The notes under the pieces: generated by a model
The model's database searches: none
Told to the model about the DNA's origin: nothing
What the model saw: only the letters and a program-made list of their open reading frames with translations
Position numbers and translations under genes: made by a program
Shown here: positions 33,706 to 43,289 of the stretch, in pieces
Numbering within the stretch: position 1 is the stretch's first letter
How the letters are laid out: each line of letters begins with the position of its first letter
Assembly (NCBI GenBank): GCA_020466095.1
Contig: CM035806.1
Coordinates: 53,607,916-53,671,915, forward strand
Origin: Chlorops oryzae
Lineage: Eukaryota > Arthropoda > Insecta > Diptera > Chloropidae
Direction of reading: 5' to 3'
Length of the DNA stretch: 64,000 bases

Positions 33706-34549
33706 GCGATGAGCAAGCTCATAGCTAATCAGTGTTGTCGATTACACATAATTTGCTGCTTTCTGTATTATTGGTGAATATCCGGCAGCACTGAAGTGGA
33801 TATACCTGTTTTGTTTTTTTTTTCTTTTTTTTTTCGAAATAACCGAGCTGAGCCGGCTTCGCAAAAACGATTGAAAGCCCCTAAAACCGAATATGTATTA
33901 AGAAACCGCTTTATTTTCAATCTCGATTTTTTATCCATCCCCATATATAAATATAACTAAAAAGATATTGTATATGTAAAAAATTGATAAAATGGGGACA
34001 GACATAAATTGAATAGAAACGCTATAAAAATTTTTCGTTTTAGAAAAATCTCTGTTGAAATTGGAATAAATTTCAACCGTAAGAGTAAGTAAAAAACATA
34101 AAAACTTGTATATATAAAAACGCTTTGCTTTTCATATTAATGTACCTACTAATAATGTGCTTAATTAAGATACGGTTGTATGATTAAAATTGTTTAAAAA
34201 TAATTTCAATTAAAACACGAACACTGATGTTCTTATTTATTTTATTTGATCGTTTCAACATTTACTCCTCAATGACATCAATTGTAATTCTCTTGCTCTG
34301 TATTATGTCTGTGCTTTAGCCAATTTTGGAAAAATTAAGTAAATCACCGTGATGGGGCCCTGTATGCTCCTGTAGTGGATTATTTGGTTTAATTTCATCG
34401 CGATTAATTTGATTGTGTACACTTTTCCGTTATCGATGACTGAAGGCTTTGCCCGAAAAGCCGAAAATTAAAAAAGAAAAATCTTTTTCAATTAAACATA
34501 CCTAAATATTTAGAAAGTACATATTTTAACCTCATTCCTCCATAACGAA
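33706..34549. other. Spacer, nothing recognised
   Basis: AT-rich unique-looking sequence without exon or TIR evidence. Confidence 0.4.
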
Positions 34550-34557
34550 TATAAATA
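34550..34557 (+). promoter_or_regulatory. TATA box candidate
   Basis: TATAAATA with an initiator-like TTCAGC about 27 bases later (34576). It would place the 61-codon frame at 34639 some 62 bases into the transcript. Confidence 0.4.
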
Positions 34558-34638
34558 GGCCTTCTTGTTATTGTTCAGCGAGTAAAAAGAATGCACTGAT
34601 TTTTAAAGATTATTTGTATCGTACTGTTCTCAACTCAA

Positions 34639-34824
34639 ATGTATTTATTAAAAGAGATACGAAAAAATTATAAAAAGAAAGACGCATGCAAAACCTTAGC
34701 TTATGGTTCAAACTACGGCAAGACCGCCCGCTGCAAACCGATTTTTATTTGGTTAGATAAAAGAGTACGAAAATGCGAAAAAAAATATTCAAATCCTCTA
34801 ATAAAAGATAAGAAATATCAATAA
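34639..34824 (+). CDS. Possible small basic peptide, 61 residues
   Basis: An ATG-to-stop frame with three cysteines and very many Lys/Arg (MYLLKEIRKNYKKKDACK ... KYSNPLIKDKKYQ). No signal peptide, membrane segment or known domain. The only support is the upstream TATA box and a suitable 5' UTR length; AT-rich DNA readily yields Lys-rich frames, so it may be chance. Confidence 0.3.
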   Translation: MYLLKEIRKNYKKKDACKTLAYGSNYGKTARCKPIFIWLDKRVRKCEKKYSNPLIKDKKYQ

Positions 34825-34853
34825 TACCCCAGAGAAATGAAAACAGGCAAATA

Positions 34854-35786
34854 CAGTGTACCCTCTCCTTCCTTGCGTACACTCCTCCAAAGCGGACATA
34901 CTTTTCGGTGCCGTCACACAGTGTAACGAAAGTGGACAAAAATAAAAAAAACCGAAGTGCGATATTTAAAATTTTTTTAATGCACATTTCTTACAAATAC
35001 TATAAGTAATAAAGGACTTGTAGAGTTTGGGAAAATAATATTTAATGTAGTTTCTAGGCATGATCAAAGTCAAAAGTTCTTATATTTGCTTCTTTTATTG
35101 CTGTATTTAACTTTTGTGACCTGCAACTTTAAAACGCCATAACTTTTATTTTTTTTTTTTTTTTGCTTACCCGATTTTCATTGTTCTTGCGACATTTAAA
35201 AGGGTTTTTGATTTTATTTTTTTATATTTAAATATTAAAAGAAAAACTCTTTTTTGTTTAAAAAGTGGCGGTTTCCTTTGAAAATTGGTGAACCAATGAA
35301 CCAAAAAAAAAAAAAATTAAAATTTGTAAGCCTGCGACCACCCGAAATCTAGGCACCATGATGCACGGTTCTAAATTTTTTGTATATTATTCCTAGGCAA
35401 AATACCTTTCAAAAAGGTATGTCTCAACATGCGGTTTGTTGCGCAACAATCCGTTTTCATCATTATTCCACCATGATAAACAGCATTTGGTGAGAAAAAA
35501 AACGCTTTGGGTTGTATGGAGAGTGGGCGGTGGGCATGGCCGATTTTGATAAAATTAGCCAGAGGTCTGTATTTCACCGTAACCATTTTAATTGATTACA
35601 TTCCATATGGTGAGAAAAAAAAAATCGTTTGGAATGTATGGGAAGTGGGCGGTGGGTGTGACCGATTTTGATGAAACGTCGTTTTTTTTTTTTCTTAATT
35701 GGGTCAAAATAATTCCCGGTGCGAGCACTCCTTCTAATTTTGTCCCTTAAATGTATGGGCTCGTTACACTGTGCGCCGGTGTCCGC

Positions 35787-35831
<45 letters not shown>

Positions 35832-35834
35832 CTG
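34854..35834. mobile_element. CAGTG-ended MITE split by a second TIR element
   Basis: Outer ends CAGTGTACCCTCTC and GAGAGAGTACACTG match the intact 163-bp family member at 51706-51864 (which has AAGCGGACA and TGTCCGC in the same places). An inner element with CACAGTGTAACGA and TCGTTACACTGTG ends (about 34917-35774) interrupts it. The inner part holds a degenerate direct repeat of about 110 bp (GTGAGAAAAAA ... GTGGGCGGTGGG ... GACCGATTTTGAT, at 35490 and 35610). A GA array expands one outer arm (35788-35827). Confidence 0.7.
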
Positions 35835-36674
35835 TTTAGGCAAATATGTCACGATACAATCCAATTTTCTGTTCTTCCTTGTGCGCGTATCCTGTATTTC
35901 TATAAAGCTAATGCAAGGAGTATTCAAAATCAAATAAATTGTAATCTATTTAAGGATTTGTTTTATTAAAATGCAAACATCTTGGCGAGTTGCAAGTTCC
36001 GCATGGCACTGAAATTCCAAGCTCAAATTGAGCAAATTCAAAATGAGTGCCGTGGCATTTTTTAGTGTTGCATAGCGTGAACACAGCAACAATAATGAGA
36101 ATTGAATATAAGGAAAATAATTGCATTCGCATGCCGTTACCACATATATAAAAACTCAAAGCTTAAAGGCGCATTAAAAAAAAAATTTTTTTTTCATTAC
36201 ATCACGTTTTGATTCTATGGGTATTGTTTTCACCGCTCTTTTCATAAAAAACTGCTCATGAAGTCATACATTCATACAGACACGAGTGAAGAATTACATA
36301 AGAAACCTTCATAATCATCTACATACATCTGAAGCAACAAATGAGAATTCTAATAAAATTAAAATAATTATTATTTGCTTAAACTAAATTATTTCCTTAA
36401 AAGTATTGTATGCTTTAAAATGATTGTTATATTAATTAAAAAGACAAGGAATACTAATAAAATGAGCATAAACAAATATTTAGATACTTAAAAAATATAA
36501 AAAAAAACAAAAAAAAAAAAACAAAGCTTGCTCGTTATTTATATAAAATGAAAACCATATACTAATTATTAAAATTTAACAAACAAAATATTTTAAAAAT
36601 TTAAAACTAAAATAAATTGTTTTTAAAAAATAACGAACCCTTATTATTTTATAGATCATAGTTTACTTGAATTC
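35835..36674. other. Spacer, nothing recognised
   Basis: Very AT-rich, long A runs; no feature supported. Confidence 0.45.
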
Positions 36675-37316
36675 TTACTCCGCGAGTCGTATAGGTCGTT
36701 CCCCAGCAGGAAATGTCCCGGTGAAACAATCAATGATTTCAGCATGACATTAGAGCCGCGACTCCTCCTGATTATGCTCCAACTTTCTAATAAAATTTAC
36801 ACACCCAGCGGCATTGGCCGTCATTAGAGTATATGTCACGAATTGGTCATCGAAAGTGGAGTAGATCTACTCCGTCGTAGCGATACCTCCTGTTTTGCAA
36901 GACAATGTCATCGTTTGGGAGTGATACGAAATGAAAAGGAAACATGGTTTGGTTGTTTTTTCTTATGTTTTTTTATTTTATTTTTTTGTTTCTCAGTCGT
37001 TTATTAAATCCCAGTGTTATCTTCTACGTCCTGGAATTTGCTTAGGACCGTGATACCTTGCTCAGACGATAACGAATGGTCTATGACTGCTTATAATTAT
37101 GCCTGATACCATGCCTCTGTTGCAAGGACGTTGCCTTGCAGGTCGAAATCTCTCGAACTTTCTTCATATCGCGTGTCGAAGATTAAGTGAGGAATCGGCT
37201 GGGTCATAGCTGCTCTATGCGTACAAACTTTCGACACAGCGATGACGTAAACGATTGTTCGAAATGCCGCTTTTGTGTTTAATAGCTCAAAGTAAGCAAA
37301 TTTGGTCTAGATAGGG
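36675..37316 (-). pseudogene. Decayed protein-coding gene, family not recognised
   Basis: On the minus strand, three neighbouring segments read like real protein with breaks between them. The first (37316 to about 37120) is open for over 60 codons: AAFRTIVYVIAVSKVCTHRA, then MTQPIPHLIFDTRYEESS, then RDFDLQGNVLATEAWYQA. Two TAA codons interrupt it, and it resumes as AVIDHSLSSEQGITVLSKFQ. After an A-rich break comes MFPFHFVSLPNDDIVLQNRR and YRYDGVD; a shift of frame leads to YSTFDDQFVTYTLMTANAAG and NFIRKLEHNQEESRL, a TAA, then CHAEIIDCFTGTFPAGERPI. Sequence is GC-richer than its surroundings. It is an inactivated gene or element fragment; I cannot assign a family, and a transposon or viral origin is possible. 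Confidence 0.5.
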
Positions 37317-38110
37317 CGTTTTAATGGCTGAAAAAGTTCAATTCAGCGGTTTGTTCACGAAACCTAATTAAATACTTACACATTGGCCCAATATATTTTA
37401 ATTTATTAATGAGGTTTAGTCGTACAGTTTTATGAATTTTTTTAATAATTAAATAAAGCTAATAACAATAGCAGCTTGAATTTTGACTTAATATGGACAG
37501 TTCACTTCCGTTACTTGAGGCAAGACCAAAATTGAAATTACTGTTTAGGCAAATAGTCGATTCTTCATTCGATTTCCTTGCGTATCTAGTTTCTAAAGGA
37601 AATTTTATCATTAAATTGTAATCATTATGAATAGATTATTAAATGAATTTTAGGCAAAATGTTCCGGCTGGACTAAATTCCAGCTCAACTTGAACTCAAG
37701 AATTTTGAAAATTTGATGTCCTAGAGGATTTTTGTTCATAAATTTATTTAAGCAAATTCATTCAAGCTTTTTCATTAAAATAAACTAGTACTATATTTAA
37801 ATAATGAGAGGCAATGCTTCCACATTGTTATTGAAAAGAGTCGCTCATAGAAATTGCATTTTCGCCTAAAACGCTGCAATAAACAGGTAAAACTTTCTTG
37901 ACGACCTTAGCATCATTTTGATTTGCCGGTAACTACAAAACGATCTGGACACGGTGCTTAACGACGACCCATAACCAGCCCGTCATGTATGTATGTATAA
38001 ATTTATTCAATTGTAATAAACCAATTCAATTTCACGATTTTTGTGTCTATCTTCTGTATATCAGATTCCGACTACTTATATGTTACCTTAGTAATAAAGG
38101 AAAATATTTT
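37317..38110. other. Spacer, nothing recognised
   Basis: AT-rich with no supported exon or repeat boundary. Confidence 0.4.
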
Positions 38111-38831
38111 TTTTTAAAGTTTTGATTTTGTGGTCAGGACGATATTTGAAATTTTCGCGTCAATTTCTAGATTTTTCTCAAAATCTTAGGAAGTTTGTAT
38201 GTGTTTTGCATTTTTCAGCACTTTTTAAAAAAACTGATTACAACTAGTCCATTTTGAACCAGTTTAGAACTAGACCCAAACTAGACTAGTTGTAATCAGT
38301 TTTTTGAAGAAGTTTATGTGCCAAAATTCTTAGAATTTTTCACTTATTCTGTATATAAATTTTCATCGAAATCGAACGTCGGCAGCGATTTGAAAAACAT
38401 GTTCGACGATTTTTGCCTGAAGCATTTTGAATTTGAGTAGAGTCGGAAAACTCCTTATAACTTCTACAATTCTCTACCAATTTTAGCATACCATATCAAT
38501 TTTAGAACTTAAAATAGGCAGTTATTGTTTCATAGAAATAAAATGATTTTCAGAATTTTTACCGAACAAATATGTACGAGTATATCAAAATGAATTCAAA
38601 AAATTTGGAAAAAAAATTCAAAAAATCCACATTTTTCAAATTTGAATGGCTATAGATCTTGAAGTGAAACTTTGATTGAAACGTGACACTTGCAGGTCAT
38701 TTTTCCTCTTTTAAACAAAATACATAAAATGCAAAACACATACATACTTCCTGAAATTTTGAGAAAAATCTAGAAATTGACGCGAAAATTTCAAATATCG
38801 TCCTCCTGACCACAAAATCAAACTTAAAAAA
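38111..38831. mobile_element. Long-TIR element (about 100-bp arms)
   Basis: Left arm TTTGATTTTGTGGTCAGGAC ... CAATTTCTAGATTTTTCTCA ... TTTGCATTTT is inverse to right arm AAAATGCAAA ... TGAGAAAAATCTAGAAATTG ... CCTGACCACAAAATCAAA. No coding frame. A hairpin (38226-38306) is nested in the inner part of the left arm. Confidence 0.85.
38226..38306. mobile_element. Tiny hairpin MITE of about 80 bp
   Basis: AAAACTGATTACAACTAGTC and GACTAGTTGTAATCAGTTTT are perfectly inverse, with a 40-base inner part that also pairs partly (CAGTTTAGAACTAGA, CTAGACTAG). It interrupts the left arm of the long-TIR element, where the right arm has no counterpart. Confidence 0.75.
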
Positions 38832-38833
38832 CA

Positions 38834-39690
38834 CAAGTAAGGGTGTTATAGTCAGGCGAGCCTGACAATAAAATACCCGACACAGACATACGTGTTCAAA
38901 TAATTTTTAATATCATTAGGGGCCCAATATACCGACTTTTGTTGAATTTCTTTATGAAAACCATCCTTTTGCCACGCCCACTTTTCCAATTTTTTTGTTT
39001 TCTAATCGGAGGACTTAATATACGCTCAAATTCTAAGTTTCAGTGGAATATCTCAAAAAAATCCGAATTTGTGGCAGTTTTGAGATTTTTGTGACAGACC
39101 CTAGTACTCGAGTTACCCTTAATAATGGACCGATCAAGGAAATTTTTTCTAAGGATTTTTATGGCTACAAAGGAAGCATAACTGCCAAATTTCGTTGAAG
39201 TCCCATTTGAAATTCGGGTGTAGAAGGCAATTTTCGAAAAACGCGCTTCGGCCACGCCCACTTTTCCAATTTTTGGAAATAATATTACTGGTCTTTAAAT
39301 ATGATCAAATATCAAATTTCATCAAAATATCTTGAAAAATTTCGAATTTAGAGCAGTTTTTGTGATTTTCGCAACAGACCCTAGCACTGGAGGTACCCCT
39401 AAAAATGGTCCGATCGGTCCATACTCGAACTTGTTCTTACTCATGTCCCCGTTAGCACGCATACCCAATTTCTTCAAGATAGCTCAACTCCTTCGATAAG
39501 AAAAGCTGTATAAAGACGACGCAAACAGACGACAGAGACGACGGACAGACACAGACAGACGGATATGGCTAAATCGAATCTCCTGGTGACGCTGATCATT
39601 TCTATATACATATATTTTGTATAGTCTTCTCGACTGGTTCTGGGTGTTACACACAAAAAGTCTCTTCTCTGCTCTTGTACAAGTAGATTC
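38834..39690 (+). repeat. Dispersed dipteran repeat, long copy
   Basis: Begins near AGGGTGTTATAGTCAGGCGA, has two GCCACGCCCACTTTTCCAAT blocks and a GACAGAC array, and ends with ATCGAATCTCCTGGTGACGC and CTGGTTCTGGGTGTTACACA. Fragments of it recur at 450-740 and 18170-18475. Confidence 0.7.
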
Positions 39691-39835
39691 ACTGAAGCCT
39701 TTAGTTATTTTTACGGCTTAGATTAACTACGATACTGAAGAATTTGATTTTCCAATTGCTGATATCACACAATTGCTGGTTTTGGGTGTTACGTGTTAAA
39801 TATGATAAATATGTAGGTATATTATATATTAATTA

Positions 39836-40209
39836 CACTGTGCTTGAAATTGATTGTCAAAAATAGTAAAAAAAATGGTGGTCCCATTTGTGTGGGGTTT
39901 ATTGTTATATTTTTGTCGGAAACACCGGTGGCCTGCATTTTTCTGTGTTGGTGTCTGAAGCAAATTTGTTGGTCGCTAAAATATCTACAACTTTCTTGAA
40001 GACACTAAAGCGATATTTATAACAATTGAGGACAAATTAGCATTTTAATTTTTCGAAGACTTAAGCGACAAACCTGCAAAATTCAAAGTCAGATTCCTCC
40101 TAAACTAGAGCCAATCCAGAGAAAATGACGATGGATCTGAGTTCAGTATACTTTTAAGAAAGTCACTCAGTTGGTCCCATTTTTGTTACTATTTTCGACT
40201 TGCACAGTG
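39836..40209. mobile_element. MITE with CACTGTGC ends
   Basis: CACTGTGCTTGAAATTGATT ... AAAAATAGTAA ... TGGTCCCA on the left is inverse to TGGTCCCATTTTTGTTACTA ... GACTTGCACAGTG on the right. About 375 bp, no coding capacity. Confidence 0.8.
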
Positions 40210-40564
40210 TTATTATTTTCGAAGATCGCAAGCAACGGATTCCATCCGTGGCAGACAATATAGAGAAGGGCATTATGAAAGCGCATGATCGATTCGCTAT
40301 ATGGTCCCAGAGTCTATTGCAGAATGGGTTGGGGTCTTGCGCACCTAATCGAGCGACGAGGGCTATCGTCTGCGAAATTTTGTCTTGACGTCTAATCGTT
40401 TCATGTGATAATATTAGCAGTTTCAAGTTCTCATTGAAAGCTTATCGCTCTTGTGATTTCCTAATCATTTTGGTTTTATAACGAGCTTACCTAAATGTCA
40501 AATCACGCTTGACCTTACAGGCATATCATTTTTTTTTTTCATTCCTTCGAATTAAAATGCATTG
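40210..40564. other. Upstream region of the first secreted-peptide gene
   Basis: About 40225-40420 is GC-richer and unique-looking, with overlapping plus and minus frames (62 and 87 codons) that cannot be told apart on merit. It may be promoter-proximal regulatory DNA or an old coding scrap. Confidence 0.35.
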
Positions 40565-40572
40565 TATAAATA
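40565..40572 (+). promoter_or_regulatory. TATA box of secreted-peptide gene 1
   Basis: TATAAATA, 71 bases before the ATG at 40636. The same spacing (73 and 68) is found in the other two genes of the cluster. Confidence 0.75.
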
Positions 40573-40635
40573 TAGAACCAGGGCAACCTGAGATTTTAAA
40601 TAGTAAAGTTCGTTGCAAACGCAAAATTCATCATA

Positions 40636-40891
40636 ATGAAACTAGTTTTGGTAAGAATTTGAAAGGAGCAAACAAGAAAACGCTATGAAGTTATTAAATT
40701 TCAAAAAATTAATCGTTTTCCAGACAATTCTAATTGCAGTGGCCTTAGTGTTCGGGCTTGTGGCTGCCAACGGTGAAGGGATAACAAAACTTCCGCCAGT
40801 GCTGGGAATTTGCGATGGCATTGACCCTTTATTTGCACCACATTGCCATAGTGGGAATCATATACCAATCCAGAAAGATGATCACCATTAA
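40636..40891 (+). CDS. Small secreted two-cysteine peptide, 61 residues
   Basis: Exon 1 is only 15 bases (40636-40650, MKLVL), then a GTAAGA donor, a 73-base intron ending TTTTCCAG, and exon 2 (40724-40891). The joined protein has a clear signal peptide (MKLVLTILIAVALVFGLVAA, cleavage likely after ANG or VAA). The mature part is about 40 residues: KLPPVLGICDGIDPLFAPHC followed by a His-rich end (HSGNHIPIQ...DDHH). The two cysteines, C-x4-DP-x-F spacing and gene structure resemble the gene at 42923, suggesting an old duplication. A short first exon interrupting the signal peptide is common in dipteran cuticle and seminal peptide genes; function is not assignable. AATAAA at 40922-40927. Confidence 0.75.
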
Positions 40892-40921
40892 AGTTTTAAT
40901 TTTAAAAAAAATATTTAAGAA

Positions 40922-40927
40922 AATAAA
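40922..40927 (+). terminator. Poly(A) signal of secreted-peptide gene 1
   Basis: AATAAA 31 bases after the stop codon. Confidence 0.7.
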
Positions 40928-41551
40928 CTAATGAATAATGGTTTTGCTCATAAAATTCCGAAAAAGGACTTATTTCATTTTTTTGAAGGGCCAAATTAGA
41001 GATGCTTCCTACCTATAATGATTCCCTTAAACTAACTTAAAATCATTTGTTCCACAGCACAAAGAAATAACTTTGTAAGCCTGCCCTTTGACCAACAAAA
41101 GGCACCAACAGTTTATTGTGGGAAAGCGACATTTTTGAGATCAAACCCAGTCTCATTTCGAGCGAACAGAGAATCCTTGATTTGAACAAGTGAAATTGAA
41201 TCCATCATTTCAAACACCTTATTCGTCGCTAGAATGGAACTTTTCAGGCATCAATGAAAAACTGCTTCATGCTTAAATCAATGAGTTTTAACGGACTTTT
41301 TTTATACTTAGAGGCTATCTCCAGCTCTTTCAGAAATGAAAAAAAACTATAAGGGTATTCCCTTAAAGGTGAAAAGATGAAAACATGAAAACCTCGAAAA
41401 AGTACAAGGCACTTTTCGGGAACACACATTTTTTGCAACTTTGAGTAGTTTGTGTAATTTAAAAATTTGACAGTTCGGCCAGGGATTCAATTTGTAGGTA
41501 ATATAAAAATTGTATGCACTGAAGTGTATTAAAAAAATTGACAAGTTCACA
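40928..41551. other. Intergenic, nothing recognised
   Basis: A segment near 41311-41336 (CTATCTCCAGCTCTTTCAGAAATGA) resembles one TIR of the element at 21340-22028, so an old relic may be present. No gene supported. Confidence 0.4.
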
Positions 41552-41892
41552 ATGCCGCGGAAAAGTGAAAAGATTGAAGTAATTGAATTTCTTGAACAAA
41601 AAGCAGCAACTGATTTAATGATGCTCGAAATAGTTGAGCTTAGTGATGGTTTGTTATGTTATTCCATATTTGATTGTGGGACATCACAAATAAATTTTTT
41701 TTTATCGCAGGAAGCAATATGAAAGAAAAAGAAGATGAAATTCTTGATGACTGGATATTTTCCACTGTCCTCGTTGAAAGCTTTCTCTATTGCTTTCCCA
41801 TTAAACTGAATAATGTTCCAAAATTGCAAGATTTTTTTAATACCATTTTACCGAAATTTTACCGCTTTCTCATAGGAAAATACTTAAAATAA
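41552..41892 (+). CDS. Small spliced ORF, 92 residues, function unknown
   Basis: Exon 1 (41552-41648) starts MPRKSEKIEVIEFLEQKAAT and ends at a GTTTGT donor; a 62-base intron with an ATCGCAG acceptor follows; exon 2 (41711-41892) restores the frame as GSNMKEKEDEILDDWIFS and ends FYRFLIGKYLK. Removing the intron gives one continuous frame with a fly-sized minimal intron, which supports a real gene. The basic start and the stretch NVPKLQDFFNTILPKF recall the N-terminal part of transposon-derived (PIF/Harbinger-like) proteins, but the catalytic domain is absent and the resemblance is weak. No signal peptide, unlike the neighbours. Confidence 0.5.
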
Positions 41893-42151
41893 ATTATTTT
41901 TATTTCTCACAAATATTTTTCACTATTATAATGTTCATTTTTATAAAAAAAAACATCAAGCTGTTATTGGTAAAGAGAATGTGTTCTTATTGTAGGGCAT
42001 TTAGTAGTTTTAATTTTGGTTTCAGGGCAACACTACAACTTACGCTTCGAAATACGAGCCAAATACGCGACCAATTTGACTTGAAAGTTTTCGAAGCTGG
42101 CGTGTAAAAATTTTCGTGCATTTTCGAATTTTCGAGGTTTTCGAGGCAAAT

Positions 42152-42563
42152 CCTCCTAAAAATGGCATCCCTTGAGGAATTTTTTTTTTCGAAACGGCAC
42201 ATGATAGCACAAACTGGGCACATTACAGCACAATTTTTTTTTTTGGGAAATTCGAAAAAGTGCAAGCTAACTTGACACCAAAAAAAAGGACCTCCTCATA
42301 AAAATGGCATCCCTTGAGGATTTTTTTTTTTTTTCAAAACGGCACATGATAGCACAAACTGGGCACATTACAGCACAATAATTTTTTTTGGGAAATTCGA
42401 AAAAGTGCAAGCTAACTTGACATCGAAAAAAGAGACCTCCTCATAAAAATAGCATTCCTTAAGGAATTTTTTTTTCGAAACGGCACATGATAGCACAAAC
42501 TGGGCACATTACAGCACAATAATTTTTTTTGGGAAATTCGAAAAAGTGCAAGCTAACTTGATG
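42152..42563. repeat. Tandem repeat, three copies of about 140 bp
   Basis: Units start at CCTCCT (42152, 42291, about 42437) and contain ATGGCATCCCTTGAGG, AACGGCACATGATAGCACAA, ACTGGGCACATTACAGCACA and AAAAAGTGCAAGCTAACTTG. Copies differ mainly in T-run length. Confidence 0.9.
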
Positions 42564-42849
42564 CACATGAATTCAGGCTCGCCTAAATATAAACCCCTTG
42601 CTTGATTTTGATCGAGCTAAAAGAGTTTCAAATCTCTTAAAGTAAACTATAAAAAGATTTTCCATAAAAAAAAAATTGTATGCGTAATTCAAAACGAGCA
42701 CTTAACAATGACATTCCACTTTCACTGACTAGAAAGGCATAGGAGTTTTCGTTTTGAAATGCATGAGCGATAAAGTCTTTATTTTTATTTGTAAATCCGT
42801 TAATAATATAGAAAAAAGATCGCACTTGAAATGCAAAAAATCGAGGTCG

Positions 42850-42857
42850 TATAAAAT
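42850..42857 (+). promoter_or_regulatory. TATA box of secreted-peptide gene 2
   Basis: TATAAAAT, 73 bases before the ATG. A TTCATCATT initiator-like sequence is about 30 bases downstream (42887). Confidence 0.7.
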
Positions 42858-42922
42858 GAAATGCGAGAGCATGGCATGAAAATAGTTCATCATTAACAAG
42901 GAAACCGTTAAGTTCATTGGAA

Positions 42923-43210
42923 ATGAAATATTTATTGGTAATTTAAAAGATTATCATATAGATTTATTTTAATGAATAAAAAAATATTGCCACTTTCTCA
43001 CCCCTTCGTCAGGCGATCGTTTTTTTTGTCACCATTGGGTGTCTAGCGAGCATAGCGAGCTTTGTTCCACCGCTTTTTGAGGCTTACCCCGACATGTACG
43101 GCCCGTGCTATGAATACGATCCAGCTTTTCAAAAATTTGTTAAAATGGGCTGCGGAGAAAACAACGAATTCGCTGATAAGATTCGCCTTTTCTTCAATGG
43201 GGATCCCTAA
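42923..43210 (+). CDS. Small secreted two-cysteine peptide, 70 residues
   Basis: Exon 1 (42923-42937) encodes MKYLL before a GTAATT donor; a 75-base intron ends TTCGTCAG; exon 2 runs 43013-43210. The signal peptide is MKYLLAIVFFVTIGCLASIA with cleavage near SIAS or ASF. The mature peptide (about 50 residues) holds two cysteines: MYGPCYEYDPAFQKF and MGCGENNEFADKI, ending FFNGDP. Compared with gene 1 it keeps a Cys, a DP-x-F motif and a second Cys, but the spacing after DP-x-F is longer. Gene plan (15-base first exon, phase-0 intron in the signal peptide, TATA spacing) is the same. AATAAA at 43284-43289. Role unknown; a secreted structural or reproductive peptide is plausible. Confidence 0.75.
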
Positions 43211-43283
43211 TCGAATTTCTCATTGAAAATAGGCTTTTAAATAATCAAAACATACATACATATTGTGTATATAAATATGCAAA

Positions 43284-43289
43284 AATAAA
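43284..43289 (+). terminator. Poly(A) signal of secreted-peptide gene 2
   Basis: AATAAA 74 bases after the stop codon. Confidence 0.65.

Noticed and set aside
42152..42563. CRISPR-like array
   Set aside because: Direct tandem units of 140 bp without spacers, in a eukaryotic genome.
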